A stretch of DNA of 64,000 bases. Source: Falsiroseomonas ponticola. GTDB lineage: Bacteria > Pseudomonadota > Alphaproteobacteria > Acetobacterales > Acetobacteraceae. Under the pieces are notes generated by a model. It worked only from the letters and a program-made list of their open reading frames with translations. It did no database searches and was not told the origin of the DNA. Below, one piece after another: positions 55,624 to 63,682 of the stretch. How positions within the stretch are numbered: the stretch's first letter is position 1; every line of letters begins with the position of its first letter. The position numbers were made by a program, and so were the translations under genes. The stretch is taken from the NCBI RefSeq assembly GCF_016805305.1, contig NZ_JAERQN010000001.1, positions 310,001 to 374,000 on the forward strand. Reading direction: 5' to 3'.

Positions 55624-55799
55624 GTGGCCGCTTGAGAACACTGGCGGCTGAGGGTTCGCGAGGGATTTTTCGTCCCTGGCAGGGCCGCGGCACTGCCGCG
55701 GCGGACGCGGCCGATGCTGGTTGCATCGGCAAGTCCGGTGATGAACCAGGGGCGGAAAAGCCCAGCGAAACCGACCCGCCAGTGTTCTCAGGCGGCCAC
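55624..55799. repeat. Dispersed 176-bp element with terminal inverted repeats, copy 2
   Basis: Ends GTGGCCGCTTGAGAA (55624 on) and TTCTCAGGCGGCCAC (ending 55799) pair with each other except for one G-T type position. They differ from copy 1 at several bases while keeping pairing. The internal hairpin CCGATGC-TGGTT-GCATCGG (55711-55729) and block GGAAAAGCCCAGCGAAA are shared. See 25448-25630. Confidence 0.85.
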
Positions 55800-55845
55800 T
55801 GTGGCCCTGAGCCTGCCAAAGACCAGCGCCGCAGCGCCAGCACGA

Positions 55846-56997
55846 TCAGCGCAGCACCGCCCCCCGCAGCCAGAGCGTCAGCGCCACCAGCCCCGCCGAG
55901 GCCACCAGCAGGCTCACGGAAAAACCGGCCCAGACGATCAGCGTCCCGAAGATCACCGATCCGATCGATTGGCCCAGGAACAGCGACATCGCGAAGGCGG
56001 CGACGGCGGTGCCGCGCGCTTCCGGCAGCGCCTCCGTCGCGCGCGCCTGCAGCGATCCGTGCAGCATGAAGAACAGCAGCCCGACGCAGGCCTGCGCCAC
56101 CGCCACCGCCTGCCACCAGGGCGACAGCGCGAAGACCAGCAGCGCCGCCGCGACGCCGAGCCCCCCCACCATCACCATCCCCCGCTCGCCGAGCCACCCC
56201 AGCAGCCGCCCCGCCGATTGCGTATAGGCCAGCGAACCAAGCCCGAAGCTCGCCACCACCAGCCCCGCCTCCGCGGCGCTCATCCCGAAGCGCTCGATGA
56301 GCAGCGAGGCGAGGAACGGAAACGCGCCGCCGAACATCAGCAGCCCATCGAGCCCCGTCCCGATCAGCAGCCGCCGCCCCGCCGGCTTGCGCAGCATCCG
56401 GAGGAAACCCGCCAGCCCCGCCCCGCGCCCGCCCTCCGCCGGCGCCCGCCACAGCGGCGCCCCGAGCCTCACGATGAAGAAACCCGTGATCAGCACGGCG
56501 ACGATCCCAAGCCCGAGGAACGCCCACCGCCACCCCGCATATTCGCCGACGATGCCCGAAAGCGGCCCCGCCAGCAGCTGCGACAGCACCATCCCGTTGA
56601 GGAATTTCCCGAGTACCGCCTGGCGCTGCCCGTAGGGCACGCTGTCCCCGATATGCGCCATGAACAGCGGCACGACGGCCGCGGCGGCCAGCCCCATCAG
56701 CACCCGGAAGACCAGCAGCGTGGAAAGCCCCTCCGCCAGCCCCGCCCCGATCAGCATCCCCGCATAGAGCGCGAGAGAGATGGCGACGACGCGGATCTTC
56801 CCGAACCGGTCCCCCATCGGCCCGATCGCGAACTGCCCGACCCCATAGGCCAGCGCGAAGCCCCCGATCAGCGGCGCGACACCGCCGAGGCCCACGCCGA
56901 AATCCCGCGCCATCATCGGCAGCAGCGGCTCGATCATCCGCATCCCGCAGCCCACCGTGAAGGCCGCGGTCGCCATCAGCCAGACGGGAGGGTTCAT
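55846..56997 (-). CDS. Major facilitator superfamily transporter
   Basis: 383 aa, about 12 transmembrane helices. The MFS loop 2-3 signature is present as GPMGDRFGKIRVV, with GMRMIEPLLPMMARDFGV in helix 1. It resembles drug:H+ antiporter-1-type exporters (12 TM, short loops). The substrate cannot be predicted. It is followed upstream on the same strand by rlmN (24 bp gap), so shared transcription is possible. Confidence 0.9.
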   Translation of the reverse strand: MNPPVWLMATAAFTVGCGMRMIEPLLPMMARDFGVGLGGVAPLIGGFALAYGVGQFAIGPMGDRFGKIRVVAISLALYAGMLIGAGLAEGLSTLLVFRVLMGLAAAAVVPLFMAHIGDSVPYGQRQAVLGKFLNGMVLSQLLAGPLSGIVGEYAGWRWAFLGLGIVAVLITGFFIVRLGAPLWRAPAEGGRGAGLAGFLRMLRKPAGRRLLIGTGLDGLLMFGGAFPFLASLLIERFGMSAAEAGLVVASFGLGSLAYTQSAGRLLGWLGERGMVMVGGLGVAAALLVFALSPWWQAVAVAQACVGLLFFMLHGSLQARATEALPEARGTAVAAFAMSLFLGQSIGSVIFGTLIVWAGFSVSLLVASAGLVALTLWLRGAVLR

Positions 56998-57021
56998 CCC
57001 CCTACCCGCGCGGCACGCAGA

Positions 57022-58203
57022 TCACGCCGCGTCGGCCTTGGCCGAGGCCTTGCGCGCCCGCTCGCTCGCCGTCTTCAGCTGCCCGCAGGCCGCCAGGATG
57101 TCCCGCCCGCGCGGCCGCCGCACCGGGCTGGAATACCCCCCCTCCTCCATGATCGCCGCGAAGGCGCGCACCGCCTCCGGCGTCGAGGTCTTGTACGGCG
57201 ACCCCGGCCAGGGATTGAACGGAATGAGGTTCACCTTCGCCGGCAGCCCCTTCAGCAGCCGCACGAATTCCCGCGCCTCCGCCGGGCTGTCATTCACCCC
57301 CCGCAGCATCACGTATTCGAAGGTGATGCGCCGCGCATTCGACGCCCCCGGATACCGCCGGCACGCCGCCATCAGCTCCTCGATCGGATATTTGCGGTTC
57401 AGCGGCACGATCTCGTTCCGCAGCTCATTCGTCACCGCGTGCAGGGACACCGCCAGGTTCACGTTCAGCTCCGCCCCGCAGCGGTCCATCATCGGCACCA
57501 CGCCGCTCGTGCTCAGCGTGATCCGCCGGCGCGACAGCGCGATCCCCTCATGGTCCATCACGATCCGCAGCGCCTTGGCGGTGTTCTCGTAATTGTAGAG
57601 CGGCTCCCCCATCCCCATCACGACGATGTTCGACAGGTGCCGCGCCGTCCCGTCCTTCGGGCTGGGCCATTCGCCATAGCTGTCCCGCGCCGCCATGAAC
57701 TGCCCCACGATCTCGGCAGCCCCCAGGTTCCGCACCAGCTTCTGCGTCCCCGTATGGCAGAAGGTGCAGGACAGCGTGCACCCCACCTGCGTCGAGATGC
57801 AGACCGCCCCCCGATCCTCATCCGGCGAGGGGATATAGACCGTCTCCACCTCCTGCCCGTCCCGCCACCGGAACAGCCATTTCCGCGTCCCGTCCTGGCT
57901 GGTCTGCTCCGTCGCCACAGCCGGCCGCCCCACCACGAACCGCTCGGCGAGCTTCGCCTGCATCGGCTTCGCGATCGACGGCATCCGCGCGAAATCCGTC
58001 ACACCCTGGTGGTAGATCCAGTGCCACAGCTGCTTCGCCCGGAACGGCTTTTCTCCAATGGCGACCATCTCCGCCGCCAATTCTTCCCGGGACAAGCCGA
58101 CCAGGTCCCGCCGCCCATCCGCCAGCGTCGCCGGCGGCGGGGAGAACAGCGCCGCCTTCGCCAGGATCCGGTCCCGCTCCGCGCTGGTCAGGTCAGCGCT
58201 CAC
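57022..58203 (-). CDS. rlmN: Dual-specificity 23S rRNA/tRNA adenine-C2 methyltransferase RlmN
   Basis: 393 aa from GTG 58203, whose GTGA overlaps the upstream stop; an in-frame ATG at 58230 would add nine residues and overlap that gene by 31 bp. Radical SAM cluster C-T-L-S-C-T-F-C, preceded by GAVCISTQVG; the C-terminal mechanistic Cys is in ILAACGQLK. It methylates A2503 of 23S rRNA and A37 of some tRNAs. The N-terminal accessory HhH-like domain (LVGLSREELAAEMVAIGEKPFRAKQLWHWIY) is complete. A Lys/Ala-rich tail ends the protein. Confidence 0.96.
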   Translation of the reverse strand: MSADLTSAERDRILAKAALFSPPPATLADGRRDLVGLSREELAAEMVAIGEKPFRAKQLWHWIYHQGVTDFARMPSIAKPMQAKLAERFVVGRPAVATEQTSQDGTRKWLFRWRDGQEVETVYIPSPDEDRGAVCISTQVGCTLSCTFCHTGTQKLVRNLGAAEIVGQFMAARDSYGEWPSPKDGTARHLSNIVVMGMGEPLYNYENTAKALRIVMDHEGIALSRRRITLSTSGVVPMMDRCGAELNVNLAVSLHAVTNELRNEIVPLNRKYPIEELMAACRRYPGASNARRITFEYVMLRGVNDSPAEAREFVRLLKGLPAKVNLIPFNPWPGSPYKTSTPEAVRAFAAIMEEGGYSSPVRRPRGRDILAACGQLKTASERARKASAKADAA

Positions 58204-58727
58204 CGCCTTGCCGCCGGATTGGCCGGGCATTCCCGGTTGATCGCCTCATACGCCGCCGAGAACCCCGCCAGCGGGAAGGTATCCGTCACCGTCGGCCGCC
58301 CCGGCGGCCCCGGGCTCCGCACCACCGCATCCCGCCCGCCCCGGAACGCGCTCACCAGGCTCTGCCCGTTCTGGAAGAAGGCGCTGGACTGCACGACGCC
58401 GTAGCTGCGGAACTCCGTCGTCCCCACGCTCAGCACCGCCTCCCCCTGCCGCGGATAGGGATACCCCACCGAGATCGCGACCTGGTCCCGCCCCCCCGGC
58501 CGGTGCGTGATCGTCAGCGTCACCGTCTGCCGGTTCGCCGGCGCATTCTCGCTCCGCGCCGCCCGCGCGAAGGCGTAGCACACCTTCTGCCCGTTCTCCT
58601 GATGCGTCGCCGCGATCCAGGATTGATGGGTGCCGAGGCGCTGGGGCTGGGCCGGCGCGGCCCGCTGCTGCGCGACGGCAGCCAGCGGCACGGCCAGTGC
58701 GGCAAGGGTCAGGGCTGTGCGGAGCAT
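58200..58727 (-). CDS. Invasion-associated locus B (IalB)-like secreted protein
   Basis: 175 aa. Signal peptide 1-19 (AAVAQ) is followed by W-I-A-A-T-H-Q-E-N-G-Q-K-V-C-Y-A, R-Q-T-V-T-L-T-I-T-H-R-P-G, and GFSAAYEAINREC, matching the small beta-rich IalB-like family of alphaproteobacteria, with two cysteines that may pair. The role is unknown outside Bartonella, where IalB aids erythrocyte entry. It is co-transcribed with rlmN (GTGA overlap). Confidence 0.72.
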   Translation of the reverse strand: MLRTALTLAALAVPLAAVAQQRAAPAQPQRLGTHQSWIAATHQENGQKVCYAFARAARSENAPANRQTVTLTITHRPGGRDQVAISVGYPYPRQGEAVLSVGTTEFRSYGVVQSSAFFQNGQSLVSAFRGGRDAVVRSPGPPGRPTVTDTFPLAGFSAAYEAINRECPANPAARR

Positions 58728-58809
58728 GGCTGCCTAGATACGTCCGCCCCCGCCCCCCGGCAACCGCGCATCCCCCGCTTCTTCCGCGCCCGCGCCAACC
58801 CCCTTATGC

Positions 58810-60051
58810 ATGCACGCCATGCCCCCCCGCGACACCGCCGACGCCCAGCTCGCCGCCCAGTACGAGGCCTTCCCCTACCCCGCCCGCGACCCGCGGGAGG
58901 AGGCGAAGCGCCTCATCATCGGCAGCCCGTCACACCTGCGCGAGATCGACCACTGGGTCTTCGGCGCCCGCCGCCCCGCCGCCCAGCCCCTCAACGCCCT
59001 CATGGCCGGCGGCGGCTCCGGCGACGGCACCATCATGCTCGCCCAGCAACTGGCGAGCGCGAACCGCCCCGGCCGCGTCACCTGGCTCGACCGCTCCGCC
59101 CAGGCGAAGCGCGTCGCGCAGGCCCGCGCCGCCGCCCGCGGCCTGGCCAACATCACCTTCGAGGAAGGCTCCCTGCTGGACCTCCCCCGCTCCGGCCTCG
59201 GCCCCTTCGACTACATCGATTGCTGCGGCGTCCTGCACCACCTGCCCGACCCCGACGAAGGCCTGGCGGCGCTGGCCTCCGTCCTCGCCCCCGGCGGCGG
59301 CATGGGCATCATGGTCTATGCCCCCCACGGCCGCACCGGCGTCTACATGCTGCAGGAGGCGCTGCGCCTCCTCGCCCCCGCCGACGAACCCCCCGCCGCC
59401 CGGGTCGAGACCGGCAGGCGCGTCTGGAAGCAGCTGCCCGAGACCGCCTGGCTCCGCCGGAACCCCTGGATCGATGACCACCTCAAGGGCGGCGACGCCG
59501 GCTTCTACGACCTGCTGCTGAACCCCCGGGACCGCGCCTACACCATCCCCCAGCTCGCGGCGCTGGTCGCCGGCGCCGGGCTGCGCATCGCCTGCCTGGT
59601 GGAGCCCCTGCGCTACAACCCCGACACCTGGCTGACCGACCCCAAGCTCCGCGCCCGCACCGCGACCCTCGACCCCATCGCCCGCGCCGCCCTGGCGGAG
59701 GCGCTCTGCGGCAACATGGGCATCCACATCGCCTACCTGACGCGCGACGAAGCCCCGAAGCCCGACTGGACCAGCGACGCCGCCATCCCCCTGCTGCGCG
59801 AACTCGACGGCCCCGCCATGGCCCGCGCGCTCCGCCCGGACGGCCTGCTGCCCGTCACCTTCGACAGCCTCCGCGTCCAGATCCCCCTCCCCCGCCTGGC
59901 CGCCGCCCTCCTCTCCCGCATCGACGGCCGCACCCCCTGGTCCGAGATTTGCTCAACTATCCCCGCCCCAAGTGACCAGATCGCCCGCGACCGCCATGGC
60001 CTGGTCGCCGCCCTCGAACCCCTCAACCGCCTTCTGCTGGCGGCGCCGTAG
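58810..60051 (+). CDS. Class I SAM-dependent methyltransferase with C-terminal extra domain
   Basis: 413 aa. The class I Rossmann fold shows LMAGGGSGDGTIMLA (motif I), LDRSAQAKRVAQARAA (acidic post-I), and DYIDCCGVLHHLPDP (motif IV). The N-terminal QYEAFPYPARDPREEAKRL is typical of a methyltransferase group preceded by a YE-x-FPYP motif. The last about 70 residues (VTFDSLRVQIPLPRLAAALLSRIDGRTPWSEI) look like a small winged-helix/PqqD-like domain. The substrate is unknown. ATG 58819 is an alternative start. It is divergent from the IalB-like gene. Confidence 0.8.
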   Translation: MHAMPPRDTADAQLAAQYEAFPYPARDPREEAKRLIIGSPSHLREIDHWVFGARRPAAQPLNALMAGGGSGDGTIMLAQQLASANRPGRVTWLDRSAQAKRVAQARAAARGLANITFEEGSLLDLPRSGLGPFDYIDCCGVLHHLPDPDEGLAALASVLAPGGGMGIMVYAPHGRTGVYMLQEALRLLAPADEPPAARVETGRRVWKQLPETAWLRRNPWIDDHLKGGDAGFYDLLLNPRDRAYTIPQLAALVAGAGLRIACLVEPLRYNPDTWLTDPKLRARTATLDPIARAALAEALCGNMGIHIAYLTRDEAPKPDWTSDAAIPLLRELDGPAMARALRPDGLLPVTFDSLRVQIPLPRLAAALLSRIDGRTPWSEICSTIPAPSDQIARDRHGLVAALEPLNRLLLAAP

Positions 60052-60139
60052 AGAACACGACCAGCCCCCGCCATCGGAGGCTCCCTCCCCCGCGCTTGAG
60101 GGGGGTCGCGGCACTGCCGCGACGCCGAAGGCTGGCGGG

Positions 60140-60703
60140 GTGGGGGTACTCCCGGCCGTCTCAACTCAAGGAACACCCCGCCCCATAACGACACACCCCC
60201 CCGCCATCATCATCCTCGGCGCCGCCGTCCGCCCCGACGGCACCCCGAGCCGCGCGCTGCGCGAACGGGTCCAGGCCGCCCGCGCCTGGGGCGAACGCCA
60301 ATCCCCGCCCGCCCACTACCTCCCGACCGGCGGCATCGGCCGCCACGGCCCCGCCGAATCCGAGGTCATGGCCCGCCTGCTGCGGGACGCCGGCATCCCC
60401 GACACCCGCATCACCCAGGACCCCACCGCCACCGACACTTTTTCCAGTGTCCTCGCCTGCCTGAAGCTGTTGAAGGCGATGAACCATGCGGGCGAAATCC
60501 GCATCGCCACCCACCGCTACCACCTGCCCCGATCCCTCACCCTCTTCCGCCTCGCCGGCGTGAAGGCCCGCCCCGTCCCCCCACCCGCCGGCCCCGCCGC
60601 GACCGGGAAACAACGCCGCTGGTTCTGGCGCCTGCGAGAGGTGCCCGCCCTGCCGTACGACGCGGCGTTGGTGTTGTGGGAACGGGTGAGGCGGCGGCTG
60701 TAG
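60140..60703 (+). CDS. YdcF/SanA-like (DUF218) protein
   Basis: 187 aa from GTG 60140. The conserved domain begins with AIIILGAAVRPDGTPSRALRERV (DUF218 start) and includes YLPTGGIGRHGPAESEVMARLL, the T-T/S-region TATDTFSSVLACL, and ATHRYHLPRSLTLFRLAGVKARPVPPP. An ATA at 60185 would be the ideal position relative to homologues but is a non-standard start. YdcF and SanA act in envelope integrity and bind nucleotide-like ligands; the exact role is open. A partial inverted repeat (CCAGCCCCCGCCA / TGGCGGGGTGGGGG) precedes it. Confidence 0.72.
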   Translation: MGVLPAVSTQGTPRPITTHPPAIIILGAAVRPDGTPSRALRERVQAARAWGERQSPPAHYLPTGGIGRHGPAESEVMARLLRDAGIPDTRITQDPTATDTFSSVLACLKLLKAMNHAGEIRIATHRYHLPRSLTLFRLAGVKARPVPPPAGPAATGKQRRWFWRLREVPALPYDAALVLWERVRRRL

Positions 60704-60994
60704 GGCAGCCGATCCCCCAGCCCCACCCCGCGCAACGCAACTCCCTCTCCCCCCTCCATGGGGGAGAGGGTCGGGGTGACGGGGGCGTCGCAGAACGAAG
60801 CACAACAGCAGCCAAACGCCCCTTGAGAGGGCTTCGCCCCCTCAAACTCCCCCAGCAAGGGGCAGCGGCCCCTTGCAACCCAATTCAAAACATGAGGCGG
60901 TCACCGCAACGTTGTCGTCAAAACTTGCATACCGACCTGCAGGATCAACATATCAAGCTTAGACCATTCCCACAAATATCCGCTCTCGATTTAT
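60704..60994. other. Intergenic hairpins and junction into AT-richer island
   Basis: Contains a stem-loop around 60744-60774 (CCCTCTCCCC... / GGGGAGAGGG) and one at 60855-60876 (GCAAGGGGC-AGCG-GCCCCTTGC), the latter similar to 27248-27269. From about 60885 the composition becomes AT-richer. No gene is supported here. Confidence 0.5.
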
Positions 60995-62290
60995 TCAGCT
61001 GTCGCGCGCAAGCCCTCTCATGGAGGGACGCGCCTTGACATAGGCACAAAACAGCGAATCCTTAAAGCGATAATAACGCTCCCTCACCCGCTCTATTTCG
61101 GCGCCAAATTCTTCAGTTACAAGCTGCCCAACATACTGACTTGAATTATCGACTCCTTTTTCTAAAGCTTCCTTGTACGCATTCGTCGTCCATATTTCAC
61201 CCCGATCGTCTTGGTTCGCTGCCAAGGCCTTAAGCACAATTTCTCTCTGGCGAGATGAAGCAACAGCTTTTCGGTAACGCCCCTCCAAAACCGGATCTGA
61301 CCCATTTTCAGCAATTGATTGGAGAACCAAATCAATATCTTGGGACTCAATAATATGCTTGTTGTTTCTGTAGGCGTCCCGAAATGCGAATTTGCCTACG
61401 AGATGGACCAGATACGGATGACCCTGCGCCAATTCCACAAGTCGAGTTTGCGCAGCGTCGGAGAACTTGATGTAATTATGAATTTTCTCTTCGGCGAGCT
61501 TAATAATTTCCGATAGCTCGTTCCCTGACATCGGATCCAACGCGATAATCGTTCCCGCAAAAAGCCTATCTGCGGATTCGTGCTCTCTCATAAGTTCTTG
61601 GATATCGGCGGCAACCCCAATAATACAAAACTTCACATTTTCCGTATTTGTGGCCATAGCTTTCAGGAAGGGGCCTATTCCCGCCGGATCCTTAATTTGA
61701 TCGAACTCGTCAATTACTATTAGTACACCGTCACGCGTTAGTCGTTGCTCAACCAAATTTCTCACAACATTTTCGAATATTCCCTCGATGACTTGGGGCA
61801 CCACAACGAGTTCGCGTGTTTCATCAATGGTTTGAGACGTGCCGACCTCTGCTCCAACGCCAAATATCTTTGCACTGAGCTTTGGCGATAGTGCATTTAT
61901 GAGCCGGCGATTTTTTGGAACATCGTACAACCAAGGACCAAGACAGTTATCAGATGTCAGCAGCCGCGCCAGCAACGCGTCTCGGTCGTCTACGCCTGTA
62001 CCGCAAGCAAAATACATCACGTTGAAGTCGTGTACGTGATCCAGGCCGATAGCCAGTTTCTGAATAAGGCCATTATCGCCACGGCCGAAATTTTGGATTT
62101 GGCGCGCGAGCGATGTTTTGCCAATGCCTCGATTTCCGACTATCGCCAAATTCGCTCCCGACGCAAGCAGGGCGAGGAACGCTTCCGTGACCGGCTTCGC
62201 TCGCCCTGCAAATCGCTCAATATCGCTTATTTCTTTTGCTGGCTGAAATGCATTTTCGATTTCGTGGAGAGTAGGGGTTGTACTTGACAT
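60995..62290 (-). CDS. AAA+/STAND-like P-loop ATPase in an AT-richer island
   Basis: 431 aa. Walker A is G52-N-R-G-I-G-K-T-S60, followed by LARQIQNFGRG; Walker B is DGVLIVIDEFDQ near residue 200. Sensor-like GVAADIQELMREHESADRLFAGTIIALDPMSGNEL and a helical lid (YLVHLVGKFAFRDAYRN) follow, then a winged-helix-like C-terminus. It is closest in type to archaeal-ATPase/Orc1-Cdc6-like or STAND ATPases. There is no transmembrane segment and no effector domain that I recognise. It stands alone in a low-GC patch, with composition like the 52169-54658 island. Probably horizontally acquired; a defence or mobile-element role is possible but unproven. Confidence 0.8.
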   Translation of the reverse strand: MSSTTPTLHEIENAFQPAKEISDIERFAGRAKPVTEAFLALLASGANLAIVGNRGIGKTSLARQIQNFGRGDNGLIQKLAIGLDHVHDFNVMYFACGTGVDDRDALLARLLTSDNCLGPWLYDVPKNRRLINALSPKLSAKIFGVGAEVGTSQTIDETRELVVVPQVIEGIFENVVRNLVEQRLTRDGVLIVIDEFDQIKDPAGIGPFLKAMATNTENVKFCIIGVAADIQELMREHESADRLFAGTIIALDPMSGNELSEIIKLAEEKIHNYIKFSDAAQTRLVELAQGHPYLVHLVGKFAFRDAYRNNKHIIESQDIDLVLQSIAENGSDPVLEGRYRKAVASSRQREIVLKALAANQDDRGEIWTTNAYKEALEKGVDNSSQYVGQLVTEEFGAEIERVRERYYRFKDSLFCAYVKARPSMRGLARDS

Positions 62291-62440
62291 TCCGTTCTAC
62301 CCTCTTGAGAAATAGCCAAGATTGCCCGAAAAAAACTTAAATTCAGCCGATGATTTTCCGAGCGGCTACTAGCCTCGGGGTACAGTCAGTCTGACGGTAC
62401 GGGCGATATGGTTACGACAGATCGTATAATGGGCGCAACG

Positions 62441-62459
62441 GTCTGCCCGGCACGCAGAC
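62441..62459. other. Short stem-loop between the ATPase and the transposase-like gene
   Basis: GTCTGC, CCGGCAC, GCAGAC form a 6-bp stem 12 bp after a TATAAT (62425-62430). A promoter and short leader are possible, but no -35 is convincing. The rest of 62291-62533 shows nothing else. Confidence 0.3.
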
Positions 62460-62533
62460 GTGCTGCTTTTCGTTGATTATCAGACTATTTTCCTATACGC
62501 TCCCTCGCTCCCTCCCCCCGCGAGGCCCTGCCC

Positions 62534-63151
62534 ATGCCCCCGCTCCCCTCCCCCCTCCACCGCACCACCCCCCACCCCTTCCGCCCCCTCACCGACGCCG
62601 AATGGGCCGCCCTCGCCCCCCTCATCGCCCGCGCCGACCCCCGCGGCAGGCCAGCGCGGAACACCCGCCGCACCATGGATGCCATCTTCTGGGTCGCCTG
62701 TTCCGCCGGCCCCTGGCGCGCCCTCCCGCCGGAATATGGCCCCGCCAATTCCGCCCATCGCCTGCTGGCCCGCCTGGCGCATAGCGGCGCGCTGGATCGG
62801 CTGCTGGTCGCCGCCTCCCGCCACCCCATGGCCTTCGCATCCGCCAGAAGCCTGGAATGGCGGATCGTCCGCGCCTGGCGCCGCGCCGCGCGCATCCTGC
62901 CCGTCACCAGCATGGCGCTGGTCCGTCGCCTCGGCATGCTCTCCGCCATGCCGGCGCCCCCCTGGTGCCTCCCCTATCCGGAGCTGGAGCCAGGCCTCAT
63001 GGAGCTTGTTAGGAAGATCTTCCGGACGCGCCGCGTGCCCACCCAGCCGGAGATCACGCTCCTCGCCCGCCTCCACCGCCTCATCGCCGGAAGGCCGGGG
63101 CTGTTCAGAACGACAGAACCCCCGGGCCTCGCGGCGCCGGGGGTTCGGTAG
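62534..63151 (+). CDS. IS5-type transposase-like protein (DUF4096 domain only)
   Basis: 205 aa. Residues 15-90 (RPLTDAEWAALAPLIARADPRGRPARNTRRTMDAIFWVACSAGPWRALPPEYGPANSAHRLLARLAHSGALDRLL) are the N-terminal domain of IS5-family transposases. The DDE catalytic domain is absent; the remaining 110 residues read W-R-I-V-R-A-W-R-R-A-A-R-I-L-P and a helical end instead. No terminal inverted repeats were seen. It is a domesticated or decayed transposase remnant. A GC hairpin (63116-63146) overlaps its 3' end. It lies at the edge of island 2. Confidence 0.65.
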   Translation: MPPLPSPLHRTTPHPFRPLTDAEWAALAPLIARADPRGRPARNTRRTMDAIFWVACSAGPWRALPPEYGPANSAHRLLARLAHSGALDRLLVAASRHPMAFASARSLEWRIVRAWRRAARILPVTSMALVRRLGMLSAMPAPPWCLPYPELEPGLMELVRKIFRTRRVPTQPEITLLARLHRLIAGRPGLFRTTEPPGLAAPGVR

Positions 63152-63175
63152 ATGCTGAAGCCGGGGAATTTGTCC

Positions 63176-63198
63176 AAAAGGGCCGCGTTTCCGGCCCT
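63176..63198 (-). terminator. Rho-independent terminator of the FYDLN protein gene
   Basis: Read on the minus strand, AGGGCCG, a 6-nt loop, CGGCCCT are followed by a TTTT run. The stem is 7 bp and lies about 35 bp after the stop at 63233. Confidence 0.65.
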
Positions 63199-63232
63199 CA
63201 AGGTCCTAAAACCCCTAAAATCCGGGGAAGCC

Positions 63233-63556
63233 TTACGGCTCCTCCTCGCGGTCGGTCTCGACCTCGATCTCCTCGCCCAGCGCCTCGGCGTCGTCCTCCA
63301 GCTCGTCCGCGTCCTCGATCGCCTCCGCGTCGTCGTCCGCCTCGACCTCGACCCCCTCCTCGGCATCGACCTCCGCCGCCACGGCCCGCTTCTTCAGCCG
63401 CTCATCCGCCGCCGCCGCCGCGCGCTTCAGCCGCGGCTGTTCCGCCGGCTGCTCCGTGCCGCATTTCGGGCAGATCGCCGGCGCCCGGGTCAGGTCGTAG
63501 AACTTCGTGCCGCAGGCGACGCAGACGCGCTTCAATCCGAGTTCAGGCTTCGCCAT
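63233..63556 (-). CDS. FYDLN-acid domain zinc-ribbon protein (TIGR02300 type)
   Basis: 107 aa. Start [36 protein letters not shown] shows two CxxC knuckles around the FYDLN motif; the C-terminal 45 residues are almost all Asp/Glu/Ala (acid tail). The family is restricted to alphaproteobacteria and usually sits next to aroA, as here (divergent). The function is unknown; its size and acidic tail resemble small nucleic-acid- or histone-like-binding partners, which is only a guess. Confidence 0.9.
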   Translation of the reverse strand: MAKPELGLKRVCVACGTKFYDLTRAPAICPKCGTEQPAEQPRLKRAAAAADERLKKRAVAAEVDAEEGVEVEADDDAEAIEDADELEDDAEALGEEIEVETDREEEP

Positions 63557-63682
63557 GGGGAACATCAGCCTCGTGTCAGGCCCGGGCATACCCCCTTCAT
63601 CAGGGCGCGGCCGGGGCGGAGGGGTGGTAGGGCGGGGTGCGCGCGATTGCCACTTCACGCCCTGCATGTCAAACGCCGCGTC

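Noticed and set aside
60140..60184. AUA start for the YdcF-like gene at 60185
   Set aside because: It would match homologue length, but AUA starts are very rare and the in-frame GTG at 60140 is a standard choice.
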